Source: an uncultured Oscillospiraceae bacterium (GTDB lineage: Bacteria > Bacillota > Clostridia > Oscillospirales > Oscillospiraceae). From it: 64,000 bases of DNA. The position numbers were made by a program, and so were the translations under genes. Numbering within the stretch: the first letter of the stretch is position 1; the number at the start of each line of letters is the position of its first letter. The notes under the pieces were generated by a model, which was not told the origin of the DNA, did not search any database, and saw only the letters and a program-made list of their open reading frames with translations. This document shows positions 16,622-25,675 of this stretch, one piece after another. The stretch spans positions 86,509 through 150,508 of the forward strand of contig CALWVS010000003.1 of the NCBI GenBank assembly GCA_944385095.1. The letters are read 5' to 3'.

Positions 16622-19240
16622 ATGGGCTGTGTATGGGGGAGAAACAGTAAGCTTGAAACGGAGATACCACATTGGAAAAAGAGGCTCTATGATTCGGGGG
16701 TGTTGGAATTGAGGAGATATCAGAGACGGGTCAACCGGTTGAGAAATCATCAACTTGGTATCTATGCAATGATTATCCTGGCACTGGTGGTATTGGGTGG
16801 ACTCTTTCATATGATTTTAAGGGATACTCTGTTACAAAATGCGCAGGATATGGGTACAACATTGGCACGCAGTTACATATCAGATGAGAACAGCAATATT
16901 GAAGTATATGAAACTTTGGTGCAATTTGCTACAAATACGATTGATGATCAGGCAGCCCAAGGAGAGAGCACAGAAGAGATTGTTCAATGGATGAAAGGCT
17001 TCGATGACCAGTTACAGGGGATTCTGGGAGAAGGGCAGGCAGAATTGTATGCGGTTGTCAAAGGGGAACTGATTGCCCCCAGACCCTGGGAGGGGGATGC
17101 AAGTTATGATTATGAGGCAGTTTCATGGTATCAACGTGCCATAGAGGCAAACGGAGATGTGGTATTTAGTGATATCTATCGAGATGTCATCACAGGGCGG
17201 GCTATGTTGACCATCTCTATGAGAGGGGAAAAGACAGGCTGTGTTGTGGCAGTGGATGTGGTGCCAACCCAATACCATGTCAACAGCACCCAAACCCAAC
17301 TGCCCAAAGGAAGTTCCATCTATGTCTGTGACAGAGTGGGAACCGTTATTTTTAAGGAAACCTCGTTCCAAGGGGAGGAGCAGCAGCTCCAAGACTACAT
17401 CACCCAGCTTTTGGTACAAATCCAAAAAGGAGAAATGGAAGATTACAATGGCTATGTGATGGATTTACAGGGAATTCAGTGCGGCGTCTACTACTATACT
17501 TTGCCAAATGGATGGAGTGCCATTTTGACTGTGCCATTTGATACCATTTTAAACAAGCTCAACCAGTTCAGTACCCTGTTTTCTGGATTTATGTTGTTTA
17601 GTATTCTGGTGGTATTGGGTGTGGCAGCCAGAGATATGTATATGTATCGTCAGATTAGAAGGACCAATGAGACCATACATGTACTGGGTAATATCTATTA
17701 TGCTTTGTACCGAATTAACTATGAAAAAGGAACCTATGAGACCATCAAAGGCTCTCCTGACATTGGGCAGAAGCTCCCAATGCAAGGAAAATATCAGGAT
17801 CTGTTGGACCAGATTGCTGAAGTGTCTGACCATGATACATTCCAGGCATTTTATGATAGTTTTTCTGCCAGTGGAATTCGTACACTGGTGGAAAAACAGA
17901 TTCGGGAGTATGGAGGAGATTTTAAGCGCCGGTTTGGGACGGAGTACCGTTGGGTTAATATTCGCATGTTGTATGACAGTGCATTTTCTTCCAATGAAGT
18001 GGTATTGTGTTTCAGTGAAGTAGAGGAGGAAAAACAGCATCAGATGCGAGAACGAGCTTTCATGCAGGAGGCATTGGAGCGGGCGAGACGCAGTGAGAGT
18101 ACAAAACAGGCATTTTTTAACCATATGTCCCATGATATGCGTACCCCATTAAACGCCATTTTGGGGTTGTCTGACTTGGTGCAACAGCATAGACAGGAAC
18201 CAGAACAGGTGTCAGATTATATACAGAAAATTCAGTATTCCAGCCGTCAACTGCTGGATTTGGTGAATGATATTTTAGATATGTCCCGCATTGAACAGGG
18301 AAAAGTGATACTCAACCAGCAGACGTTTGATATCTGTCAATGTATTGAGGAATGTGTAGCAACCTTCCGATTACAGGCAGAGATGGAGAAAAAAAGATTT
18401 CATGTGGAGTATGACATACAGAGTAGCTGTGTGCTGGGAGATTCGTTCCGTATCGCACAAATTCTCAATAACCTTCTATCCAATGCCTTTAAGTTTACAG
18501 AAGAAGGAGATGAGATTTATGTGGGAGTACGCCAGTTTGAGGAAAAGACCTGTTCTCAGTTCCAATTCATTGTACGAGATACGGGAATTGGCATGTCAGA
18601 GGAATTTTTACCACAACTGTTTGAGCCATATGCCCGTGAGACACAATTTTCTTCCAGACAAATTACTGGGACAGGTTTGGGGATGCCCATTGTAAAGAAT
18701 CTGGTAACACAAATGAGTGGGCAGATTCATGTACAGAGCAAATTACAAGAGGGTACAACCTTTACCATCACAGTACCATTTACAGTGGTTGGCGCTCAAA
18801 ACCAGGAGGAGAAAACCAAACAAAAGGAAAAGAAACAGTTCTCTTTGAATGGATATCGTATTTTGTTGGCAGAAGATAACATGATTAATATGGAAATTGC
18901 CACAGAAATTCTGACGATGCACGGAATTCAGGTGATACAGGCATGGAATGGCAAAGAGGCGGTGGAACTGTTCCGACAGTCAAAACCATTTGAGTTTGAT
19001 GCAATTTTGCTGGATATGCTGATGCCTCAGATGGGTGGCTGTGAGGCTGCAAAATATATTCGTGAAATGGACCGTCCAGATGCCAAACAGGTGCCGATGA
19101 TTGCGGTCACTGCCAATGCCTTTTCTGAGGACATTGCAGCAACAACCGCAGCTGGAATGGATGCCCATATTTCAAAACCCATAGATTTTAATATTCTCTG
19201 TGCAACCATGCAGGATTTGCTCCAGCAAAGGGAGAAATAA
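16622..19240 (+). CDS. Hybrid sensor histidine kinase with receiver domain
   Basis: 872 residues from ATG 16622 (GGGGG just upstream); a TTG at 16559 would add 21 residues and cannot be excluded. A first membrane helix (about 44-66) and a second (about 315-337) flank an extracellular region of about 250 residues, Cache-like in size. A PAS-sized linker, then HisKA with phospho-accepting His about 504 in MSHDMRTPLNAI, HATPase with ILNNLLSNAFKFT and TGTGLGMPIVKNL, and a C-terminal receiver with Asp about 798 in AILLDMLMPQMGG and Lys in HISKPIDF. No partner response regulator or Hpt protein is adjacent. Stimulus unknown. It ends in a strong terminator. Confidence 0.92.
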   Translation: MGCVWGRNSKLETEIPHWKKRLYDSGVLELRRYQRRVNRLRNHQLGIYAMIILALVVLGGLFHMILRDTLLQNAQDMGTTLARSYISDENSNIEVYETLVQFATNTIDDQAAQGESTEEIVQWMKGFDDQLQGILGEGQAELYAVVKGELIAPRPWEGDASYDYEAVSWYQRAIEANGDVVFSDIYRDVITGRAMLTISMRGEKTGCVVAVDVVPTQYHVNSTQTQLPKGSSIYVCDRVGTVIFKETSFQGEEQQLQDYITQLLVQIQKGEMEDYNGYVMDLQGIQCGVYYYTLPNGWSAILTVPFDTILNKLNQFSTLFSGFMLFSILVVLGVAARDMYMYRQIRRTNETIHVLGNIYYALYRINYEKGTYETIKGSPDIGQKLPMQGKYQDLLDQIAEVSDHDTFQAFYDSFSASGIRTLVEKQIREYGGDFKRRFGTEYRWVNIRMLYDSAFSSNEVVLCFSEVEEEKQHQMRERAFMQEALERARRSESTKQAFFNHMSHDMRTPLNAILGLSDLVQQHRQEPEQVSDYIQKIQYSSRQLLDLVNDILDMSRIEQGKVILNQQTFDICQCIEECVATFRLQAEMEKKRFHVEYDIQSSCVLGDSFRIAQILNNLLSNAFKFTEEGDEIYVGVRQFEEKTCSQFQFIVRDTGIGMSEEFLPQLFEPYARETQFSSRQITGTGLGMPIVKNLVTQMSGQIHVQSKLQEGTTFTITVPFTVVGAQNQEEKTKQKEKKQFSLNGYRILLAEDNMINMEIATEILTMHGIQVIQAWNGKEAVELFRQSKPFEFDAILLDMLMPQMGGCEAAKYIREMDRPDAKQVPMIAVTANAFSEDIAATTAAGMDAHISKPIDFNILCATMQDLLQQREK

Positions 19241-19247
19241 AAGCAAT

Positions 19248-19300
19248 CCGGCAATGCAAGTGGGAAAAATTCCCTCTTGCATTGCCGGAGTTTTATTTTT
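19248..19300. terminator. Strong terminator between hybrid kinase and DUF362 gene
   Basis: 13-bp perfect stem CCGGCAATGCAAG / CTTGCATTGCCGG with an inner GGGAA / TTCCC extension, then TTTTATTTTT on the plus side. It probably serves both converging genes. Confidence 0.88.
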
Positions 19301-20423
19301 TAACACGTCGAATGTCTATGGCTTTCACAGGGCACATCTCATGACAACAAAAGCAGGAGATACAGGCAGAATAGTCAATCACAGCTTTCCCATCTTTGAC
19401 CTGTATGGTACTGGGTGGGCAACTTTCTGCACACTTTCCGCACCCAATACAGTCGTTGGTACGGATGACAGGGCGATTGACCCAAATTCCCCGCAGAAAC
19501 TTTGCCAATGGACGAAGAAAACAGGGGATATGGTCAGAAAAATCTAAGGATTTGCTTTTAGGCATCTGAAAATCAGAAATGGGGTTCCAACCATCACCCA
19601 AATGGACAAGCTGTTGGGGAGAGGCAGGAATCAGCCCTGTTGCTATACTGTAAGACACTGTTTCAACCTGTGTTGGCTCTAAGCGCATCAGTTCACACAG
19701 TGCCAAATCAGCGGCAAAGGGGGAGGCGGAGCCGATGAGCCAACCAGCCTTTCTTGGAGTTCCACCAGATGGTCCATCCCCCTCCATTGCCACCACACCG
19801 TCTAAAATAGTCAACTGTGGCTGTACCGTCTGAGCAAGCTCTACCAACATACGGCAGAAGGCACGATTGTCTGGAAAGCGGTAGTGAAGCTGGGGTTTTT
19901 GTAAACCTGGGATACATCCAAACAAATTTTTGACCCCTCCGCTCAGGGTAGTCATACTGTGTGTTTTCACCTTTCCAATGGAGATGACTACATCGGCATT
20001 TAAAATGGGGTTAATCAGGGCGTATTCCGAAAGGAGAGAACCGGAAGGGGCAGGGCGGTGCCCATAGCCAGTATCATAATTGAGCAGTTCTGCGCCCAGT
20101 GCCTCCAGACCACAGGTTTGATAAATGCCATGTAAGGCTGAAGTAGTATAGGGACCACCTGGGGAGTCAGCAATGGTGATCTGAGTAATGCCACGAGCCC
20201 GCAGTGCATGAATCACCGCCTGTATAATGACGGGGTGTGTGGTGGTTGCCTGCTCTGGGGTGCGGCGCATCAGGAGATTTGGTTTGATGGTCACACGGGT
20301 CTCTGGCTTCAGACAATCACCAGACCAGTTGGAAAAAATAGTCTCTACCGCAGCAATGGCAGAATCCAAATGGTAGTCTTTTAGCTTCATAACAGTAACA
20401 GTTGAACATTCAGATGGTATCAT
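19293..20423 (-). CDS. DUF362 family protein with C-terminal 2x[4Fe-4S] ferredoxin domain
   Basis: 376 residues. The DUF362 domain covers about 1-280 (VTIKPNLLMRRTPEQATTTH, DVVISIGKVKTHSMTTLSGG, GVKNLFGCIPGLQK). The C-terminal ferredoxin has CIGCGKCAESCP and CISCFCCHEMCP. The family's biochemical role is not settled; an iron-sulfur redox function is likely. Its ATG overlaps the TGA of the upstream lipoprotein gene, so the two are translationally coupled. A GGAGG lies 13 bases before the start, rather far, but coupling may compensate. Confidence 0.85.
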   Translation of the reverse strand: MIPSECSTVTVMKLKDYHLDSAIAAVETIFSNWSGDCLKPETRVTIKPNLLMRRTPEQATTTHPVIIQAVIHALRARGITQITIADSPGGPYTTSALHGIYQTCGLEALGAELLNYDTGYGHRPAPSGSLLSEYALINPILNADVVISIGKVKTHSMTTLSGGVKNLFGCIPGLQKPQLHYRFPDNRAFCRMLVELAQTVQPQLTILDGVVAMEGDGPSGGTPRKAGWLIGSASPFAADLALCELMRLEPTQVETVSYSIATGLIPASPQQLVHLGDGWNPISDFQMPKSKSLDFSDHIPCFLRPLAKFLRGIWVNRPVIRTNDCIGCGKCAESCPPSTIQVKDGKAVIDYSACISCFCCHEMCPVKAIDIRRVKK

Positions 20424-20917
20424 AAGTTGCTTTCTTCCTCCAAAGTCAATAAAAGTCCGTTGGGTCCTACATCAATGGAACCATCCTTGAGGGAAATAAA
20501 TGGGGAGAAGGTAGAGGCGGTTCCTTCATAGTTGAATTGAATGGTGGCATCTGCAAAAATGTCACTGACATTACATTGTACAATAAAAGGTTCACAATTT
20601 GATTCTTGATAGATGAGGACAGAGTCACCTGTTGTGATATCATTCTGATAGAGAAACAGTTCCATATTCTCATATCGGGGAATAATCAAATAGTAGTCAC
20701 CAGGGGAAAGATAGTGGATGGGCAGCTGGTCGCTGTCCAAATACCGCTCTGTATAACCACTGAGGTACTCAATCTTTTCATAGCCCAAATGGGCAACTGC
20801 GTAGGTCTGATGAGAAAGATAAGGAATCTTCTCCTGTTTACTTTGGTTTGTCTGGCATCCAGAGAGACAGAGAGAGCAAAACAGAAATATCGCAATGGCT
20901 CTAATTTGTGCCTTCAT
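20420..20917 (-). CDS. Small secreted lipoprotein of unknown function
   Basis: 165 residues from ATG 20917, which has GAGGTG six bases before it. A short hydrophobic signal ends in lipobox LSGC (about residue 19). The mature part is acidic with aromatic-rich, probably beta-strand segments (DYYLIIPRYENMELFLYQND). No family recognised. It overlaps the DUF362 gene by four bases (ATGA) and follows the flippase gene by 72 bases; a TATAAT at 20941-20946 (minus) with a poor -35 could give it a separate promoter. Confidence 0.72.
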   Translation of the reverse strand: MKAQIRAIAIFLFCSLCLSGCQTNQSKQEKIPYLSHQTYAVAHLGYEKIEYLSGYTERYLDSDQLPIHYLSPGDYYLIIPRYENMELFLYQNDITTGDSVLIYQESNCEPFIVQCNVSDIFADATIQFNYEGTASTFSPFISLKDGSIDVGPNGLLLTLEEESNL

Positions 20918-20989
20918 TTCAATCACCTCAACATAGCCCAATTATATCACAGTTTATTTTGGTTTCATACCCCAGTAGAGAAGAAACAG

Positions 20990-22504
20990 CTAGAGTACAC
21001 CCCATAAATCACGAAGATGAACCCCCTGTGCGTGGAGTGTGACAAGGTAAAGCACAACCCCAAACAGGCAAGTCAAGATACCAGCAGAAAGGGAGCTGAC
21101 ACCATAATCAATCAACCGATGCATCAAAAGATTAGAACATAAAGTCATCAAGAGAGCAGCCAGTGCAGGGGCAGTAAACCAGGAAAAAATGGACAGGTGC
21201 ATTCCAGTGGTTCGTATCACAGACCAGATACAGAACAGAAAACCCAGAGCAGAGGAGACAACTGCACCAAGTGCAAAACCAGCCATACCAAACTGCGGCA
21301 ATTTGACCAGAGAGGCAGTGAAAAAGAGCTGTACCACATCACAGAGAATGGAGATGAATGCAACCGTCCCCTGATGCCCAATCCCATTGAGTGCAGATGC
21401 CAGAGTTGCCTGATAACAGGAGAGAATCATGGCAACAGCCAGCATGGGAAGATGTCTGCCTACTTGGTCATTATGGAATAACAGACAGCCTAAATCTTCT
21501 CCCATAACAACCATAAGCCCCATGGAGGGTAGTGTTAAAATGGATACCACAGACAGGGCTTTGGATACAATGTGAGCAATATGCCCAGTGTGTCCCAGTG
21601 CTTTGGCACGGGAGAGGCGTGGAATCATTACAAGGCTCATGGCACCCAAAAATACGGTGGGGAGGGCAAGCATGGGCATGGTCATGCCACAGACTACACC
21701 GAATTCAGAGACTGCCTCCTGTTGAGATAGCCCACTTTCCACCAGTTTTTTGGGAACCATGGCAGCATTGACTGCGTGCATCAGATTACCAGCCAGAGAT
21801 GTGAGTGCCACAGGCAGTGCGATGGTGAACAGTTGCATTGTAAGCCCACGTTCTGGAGTGCGAACCGGTCGCCATAGATGGAGACGAAATAAAAGGGTGA
21901 GGGTCAGGGCAGAGGAGATTTCACACAAAATCATCCCCAGCACTACAAGCCCAAGAGCCCGTTCTGGGTATTGAGGCAGAAATAGAACCAGTAAACCCAA
22001 CACAGCCACAGCCCGTATGATTTGCTCTAATAATTCGGTGGTAGCAGGGATTTTCACAGAGTCTGCACCATAAAAGACATGTTTTTGAATGTTTTCTATC
22101 CCGGTCAGGGCAACACAGGGCAGCAGTAACAAAATACCAAGCTGTGTTCTGGCATCCCCCAGTAGATACACAGAAATGGGATCACTCCATAGAATGATTA
22201 CACCACTGACTGGAATCATCAATAGAATCAGCCAGAAAAGGGCTGTTTTTCGCAGCTGTGATACCGTTTCCGGTTTTCCTAAAGCCAGAAATTTGGGGGT
22301 TAAGTTGGACATGGCAGCAGTCAATCCAACCGCAGTCAGAGAGAGCAGCACAGAGTAAACTGGCATAATCAGCTGATAAAGCCCCATAACCTGTGCCCCT
22401 ACCATTCTGGATAGAAGCACGCGATAGCCAAATCCCAGCAGTTGTGTCAAGGTTCCCATCAGGGTGAGAAACAAAACCCGTTTTCCTGTTGTCAGTTCTT
22501 TCAT
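20990..22504 (-). CDS. SpoVB/MurJ-like polysaccharide flippase
   Basis: Membrane protein of 504 residues with about 14 helices, MATE/MOP superfamily. The opening LFLTLMGTLTQLLGFGYRVLLSRMVG is split here as LFLTLMGTLTQLLGFGYR and VLLSRMVGAQVMGLYQLI; it matches the SpoVB / YtgP group. Members move lipid-linked glycans across the membrane; SpoVB of Bacillus serves spore cortex synthesis, others act in vegetative wall synthesis. It may head a unit with the lipoprotein and DUF362 genes. The choice between spore and vegetative role cannot be made here. Confidence 0.88.
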   Translation of the reverse strand: MKELTTGKRVLFLTLMGTLTQLLGFGYRVLLSRMVGAQVMGLYQLIMPVYSVLLSLTAVGLTAAMSNLTPKFLALGKPETVSQLRKTALFWLILLMIPVSGVIILWSDPISVYLLGDARTQLGILLLLPCVALTGIENIQKHVFYGADSVKIPATTELLEQIIRAVAVLGLLVLFLPQYPERALGLVVLGMILCEISSALTLTLLFRLHLWRPVRTPERGLTMQLFTIALPVALTSLAGNLMHAVNAAMVPKKLVESGLSQQEAVSEFGVVCGMTMPMLALPTVFLGAMSLVMIPRLSRAKALGHTGHIAHIVSKALSVVSILTLPSMGLMVVMGEDLGCLLFHNDQVGRHLPMLAVAMILSCYQATLASALNGIGHQGTVAFISILCDVVQLFFTASLVKLPQFGMAGFALGAVVSSALGFLFCIWSVIRTTGMHLSIFSWFTAPALAALLMTLCSNLLMHRLIDYGVSSLSAGILTCLFGVVLYLVTLHAQGVHLRDLWGVL

Positions 22505-22574
22505 AGCTCAGCCCCCTCTTGCCTCTAAGTTATGAGAGTTGGTGCTTCCCTATGACGAAAAAAATGTTTTATAC

Positions 22575-22603
22575 TTGCTCCTGTCTCTGTTCTATTGTAT
22601 AAT
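22575..22603 (+). promoter_or_regulatory. Promoter of the crotonase gene
   Basis: TTGCTC, 17-base spacer, perfect TATAAT, ending about 53 bases before the ATG at 22656. Confidence 0.65.
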
Positions 22604-22655
22604 GGGGAGCAGAGAAAACCCTGATTCCATTTACTTAGAAAGGGAGGACGTTTTT

Positions 22656-23432
22656 ATGTCTTTTGTAGAGCTTGAACAGAAAGGTCATGTTGGTATTTTG
22701 ACCATGAATCGACCAGAGGCCCTGAACGCACTCAATGAGCAGGTTTTGAAGGATTTGGATGCTGCACTGGATGCTGTGGAGAGCAATGAGGAGATTTGGG
22801 TCGTGATTCTCACAGGTGCAGGACGCTCCTTTGTGGCAGGTGCAGATATTGGTCAGATGAAAGATTTTAGTGCGATTCAGGCCAAGAAGTTTGGTGCCTA
22901 TGGAAATCAGGTATTTTTGAAGCTGGAACATCTGTCTAAGCCAGTGATTGCAGCAGTGAATGGATTTGCTTTGGGTGGTGGCTGTGAGCTGTGTATGTCT
23001 TGTGACATCCGCCTTGCCAGCGAGAAAGCAAAGTTTGGTCAGCCAGAAGTTGGTCTGGGCATTACTCCTGGATTTGGCGGCACCCAACGGCTTGCCCGTA
23101 TTGTTGGCACATCCAACGCTATGGAACTGATTCTCACCGCTAAGGTGATTTCTGCCGCTCAGGCAAAGGAACTGGGGCTGGTGAGCCATGTGTATCCCCC
23201 AGAGGAGCTGATGGAGCAGGCAATCCAGTTGGCAGAATCCATTGCAGCCAATGCACAGATTGCAGTCCGTCAGTCAAAGGCAGCCATCCGCAGAGGATTA
23301 CAGACAGATATGTACACAGGAACAGCCTATGAGACAGAGGCATTCGGTCTGTGCTTTGCCACAGAGGACCAGAAAGACGCCATGACTGCCTTTGTAAACA
23401 AGGAGAAGCTGGAAGGATTTAAAAACCGCTAA
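22656..23432 (+). CDS. crt: Enoyl-CoA hydratase / 3-hydroxybutyryl-CoA dehydratase (crotonase)
   Basis: 258 residues from ATG 22656, with GGGAGG eight bases upstream; the open frame runs back to 22539 without a start site of quality. Both catalytic glutamates of the crotonase fold are present, in FALGGGCELCMSCD and FGQPEVGLGI, and the oxyanion loop reads GRSFVAGADIGQM. In Clostridia this enzyme dehydrates 3-hydroxybutyryl-CoA on the way to butyrate. The other butyrate-pathway genes (thl, hbd, bcd-etf) are not adjacent, so a role in another acyl-CoA pathway is possible. Confidence 0.9.
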   Translation: MSFVELEQKGHVGILTMNRPEALNALNEQVLKDLDAALDAVESNEEIWVVILTGAGRSFVAGADIGQMKDFSAIQAKKFGAYGNQVFLKLEHLSKPVIAAVNGFALGGGCELCMSCDIRLASEKAKFGQPEVGLGITPGFGGTQRLARIVGTSNAMELILTAKVISAAQAKELGLVSHVYPPEELMEQAIQLAESIAANAQIAVRQSKAAIRRGLQTDMYTGTAYETEAFGLCFATEDQKDAMTAFVNKEKLEGFKNR

Positions 23433-23446
23433 TCAATCAGGAAAAC

Positions 23447-23478
23447 AAACAGACCGCAATTTTGCGGTCTGTTTGACT
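23447..23478 (+). terminator. Terminator after crt
   Basis: 13-bp stem AAACAGACCGCAA / TTGCGGTCTGTTT around a 2-base centre, with U residues supplied by the stem end. Confidence 0.8.
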
Positions 23479-23507
23479 GTCTGACATTAAGCTAGAGAGG
23501 TGAAACG

Positions 23508-24446
23508 ATGTTAGATATTGGAGAGGTATTTTCCGCATTATTGGGACTGTTTCTTCTGATTGGAGTTGGCTTTGCAGGTGCAAAAGTGGGTGTGTTATCC
23601 ACAGAGCATACCCCACAGCTCAGTCGACTTCTGATGAATGTCACCATGCCAGCAACCCTGTTTTCTGCTCTGGTACAGCCATTTGATGCTGCTTTTATGA
23701 GAGAAGGGGTGCTCATTGTCCTGTTAGGAAGTGCATTTATTTTACTGGGTGGGGCAATTAGCTGGGGCTGTTCCTATCCATGTCAGGTTAAAAGCAGCCG
23801 CAGGGGCTGCTGGGTCTTTTCCTGTATGTTCAACAACAATGGATTCATGGGATTTCCCATTGCATTGGCACTGTTTGGGCAGGAGGGACTGGCGTTGGCA
23901 GCTTTTTTGAGCATCCCATTTAGTATACTCGCCTTTACGTTGGGTGCAAAACTCATGGTATTGGATGGGCAGAGGACAGAACAAACAGAAACCATTTCAT
24001 GGAAATCTATTTTGCTTACACCAGTCAATGGGGCAATGGTGTTGGGATTGTTATTTTATATTCTGCAAATTCCATTGCCATCGGCATTGAGTACACCCAT
24101 TACCCATTTGTCCAATGTGACAACCCCACTTTCCATGTTGATTACAGGAATTACCTTGTCCGGTGGACAGGTGAAACAGATTTTCTGTAATCTGGATGCA
24201 ATCACAGCAAGCCTGATGCGGCTTTTGATTTTGCCGCTCCTGACCGTTGCAGGATTAAGGCTGGTTCCGATTGACAACCCAGTTTTTGTAGGTGTCATGG
24301 TTGTGATTATGTCTATGCCTGCGGCAGCAGTGGGAACCATTTTGGCAGATACTTATGGGGCAGATACTGAATTTGCTGCTGAGACAGTCTTTCTATCTAG
24401 TATTTTATGCCTTGTCACCATCCCGTTGATGACGCTTTTTCTGTAA
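23508..24446 (+). CDS. AEC (auxin efflux carrier) family transporter
   Basis: Membrane permease of 312 residues with about ten helices. The start LLGLFLLIGVGFAGAKVG, the NVTMPATLFSALVQPF segment and CMFNNNGFMGFPIALALFG are typical of the family (MleP/MdcF type). Bacterial members carry malate, malonate and related organic acids; the substrate here is unknown. GAGGTGAAACG precedes the ATG. It ends against the terminator shared with the minus-strand RNA candidate. Confidence 0.87.
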   Translation: MLDIGEVFSALLGLFLLIGVGFAGAKVGVLSTEHTPQLSRLLMNVTMPATLFSALVQPFDAAFMREGVLIVLLGSAFILLGGAISWGCSYPCQVKSSRRGCWVFSCMFNNNGFMGFPIALALFGQEGLALAAFLSIPFSILAFTLGAKLMVLDGQRTEQTETISWKSILLTPVNGAMVLGLLFYILQIPLPSALSTPITHLSNVTTPLSMLITGITLSGGQVKQIFCNLDAITASLMRLLILPLLTVAGLRLVPIDNPVFVGVMVVIMSMPAAAVGTILADTYGADTEFAAETVFLSSILCLVTIPLMTLFL

Positions 24447-24857
24447 AAAAGAAGTAACCCTTGACCTGACGATTTACTCACCGTACCAGTCAAGGGTTAC
24501 TTCTGTTGCTCCTTGTTATCTAACATCAATTGTTTACCTCACTTTCTACAGATTCACATTCACCACCGAGCCGAATTACAGGTACCAACTGCCCCATGCA
24601 ACCTTCTCAAACGCCGCTACTTTCTGGCTCCTCCCTCATCTATGAGGTGCTACTCTGTTGTCAGGCGAGTCCGAATCCCGCATTCCTTCGTGATGTCTGT
24701 GTGGATTAGATACCGTGCTCTGTTAAGCAGCGAGTATGATAAACTACCTTTCTTCTCCACCTTGGCTGAACCATCAGCAGGGACATCTATATAAATTTGC
24801 TGCCCAACTGGGTATCTATTGGGGAAAGTTACTTACCACATTGGTATCACCCTTTCT
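24444..24857 (-). ncRNA. Unassigned structured non-coding RNA candidate, about 410 nt
   Basis: Between two genes lies about 410 bases with a consensus minus-strand promoter (24864-24892) at one end and a strong terminator at the other, and no convincing coding frame. The transcript holds many short perfect hairpins: TACCA/TGGTA, CCCA/TGGG, GCTGA/TCAGC and CCTCAT/ATGAGG. By eye it lacks the hallmarks of tmRNA, RNase P, SRP and 6S RNA. It does not precede a gene on its own strand, so a riboswitch is unlikely. The 5' end is inferred from the -10 position. Confidence 0.55.
24445..24503. terminator. Terminator shared by the AEC gene (plus) and an RNA candidate (minus)
   Basis: 15-bp perfect stem GAAGTAACCCTTGAC / GTCAAGGGTTACTTC with a 23-base loop. 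On the minus strand it is followed by six U residues, the better orientation. Confidence 0.88.
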
Positions 24858-24863
24858 GGCTAT

Positions 24864-24892
24864 AATATACCATAGAGCAATAGGGAAGTCAA
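24864..24892 (-). promoter_or_regulatory. Strong promoter of the RNA candidate
   Basis: Minus-strand TTGACT, exactly 17 bases, TATATT. No reading frame with a ribosome site follows it. Confidence 0.7.
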
Positions 24893-24957
24893 CTAAAATT
24901 TATTGAAAATCGACAATCATTTTTGAAAAAAATGAAAATGTATTCCAAATATAGTAA

Positions 24958-24980
24958 GGGCTGTCCAACATGGACAGCCC
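24958..24980 (-). terminator. Terminator after the DUF2461 gene
   Basis: 10-bp stem GGGCTGTCCA / TGGACAGCCC with a 3-base loop; the minus strand continues TTACTATATTT. It also insulates the RNA-candidate promoter downstream. Confidence 0.75.
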
Positions 24981-24989
24981 TTAGTGGTC

Positions 24990-25658
24990 TTATAGGAGAA
25001 GTTCATCAGCAGAGACAGAATATAAATAGAGATAATAGGGAACGAGAAATTCAAAGCCCTGAATAACCTTTTGGGACAATTCTGGCTGAAAGAGCAATCC
25101 TTCACAATTTTCATCATGAATCAGGGCGATGCGTTTTCGGTTGTACCAGTCTTTCAGTACACCTTCTACAGCTTTTTTGGGTCGTTTGTAGCAGTCTCCG
25201 TCCAACTGAAATTCTGAATTGGATAAATGACGAGCCAGCTTTTCCAGGGGTTTGGGGTTTTGGTCGATTCGCCTGCGGAACGCCTCCATAAAAGAAGGTG
25301 TGGCATCATAGCACCCCATACCATAACTGTAATATTCAGGGGCAATTTCAAAGTAAAAAACCGGTTGCGTTCGGATGCTGTCCTTTGGTTTTCGCAAAGT
25401 GAACCAGATATGGTCTTTATAGGGACCTCTACCATGAAGGCGTCTTGCATCCCGATAAATGCGGCTCACATGCAGGGTAAGTCCCAACTCGGGATGGGTT
25501 GTCTGGACGCTCTGGTATACCTGCTCTCCCAATGCCCGCATGGGCTGGATGATTTGAGAGAGGTAGATTTCTTTATGTGCCTCAAACCAGCTCTTTTCAT
25601 TGTGGAAACGGATGCCCCACAGAAAATCTACAGCATCTTGTGAAAATCCAGAAAACAT
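24990..25658 (-). CDS. DUF2461 family protein
   Basis: 222 residues. The family pattern is clear: an N-terminal FLWGIRFHNEKSWFEAHK, the HVSRIYRDARRLHGRGPYK stretch, and a middle EIAPEYYSYGMGCYD. Members are widespread single-domain proteins of unknown biochemical role. AAGGA lies eight bases before the ATG. It begins 17 bases after the VanW gene on the same strand, so the two are likely cotranscribed. Confidence 0.85.
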   Translation of the reverse strand: MFSGFSQDAVDFLWGIRFHNEKSWFEAHKEIYLSQIIQPMRALGEQVYQSVQTTHPELGLTLHVSRIYRDARRLHGRGPYKDHIWFTLRKPKDSIRTQPVFYFEIAPEYYSYGMGCYDATPSFMEAFRRRIDQNPKPLEKLARHLSNSEFQLDGDCYKRPKKAVEGVLKDWYNRKRIALIHDENCEGLLFQPELSQKVIQGFEFLVPYYLYLYSVSADELLL

Positions 25659-25675
25659 AGGGTGTCCTTTCTGAG

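Noticed and set aside
24660-24690. tRNA T-arm-like string (GTCCGAATCCCGC) in the RNA candidate
   Set aside because: No acceptor, D or anticodon arms can be built around it, and it lies on the strand opposite the predicted transcript.
24513-24794. Plus-strand open frame of 93 codons in the intergenic region
   Set aside because: No ribosome site, odd composition, and it runs against the better-supported minus-strand RNA with promoter and terminator.
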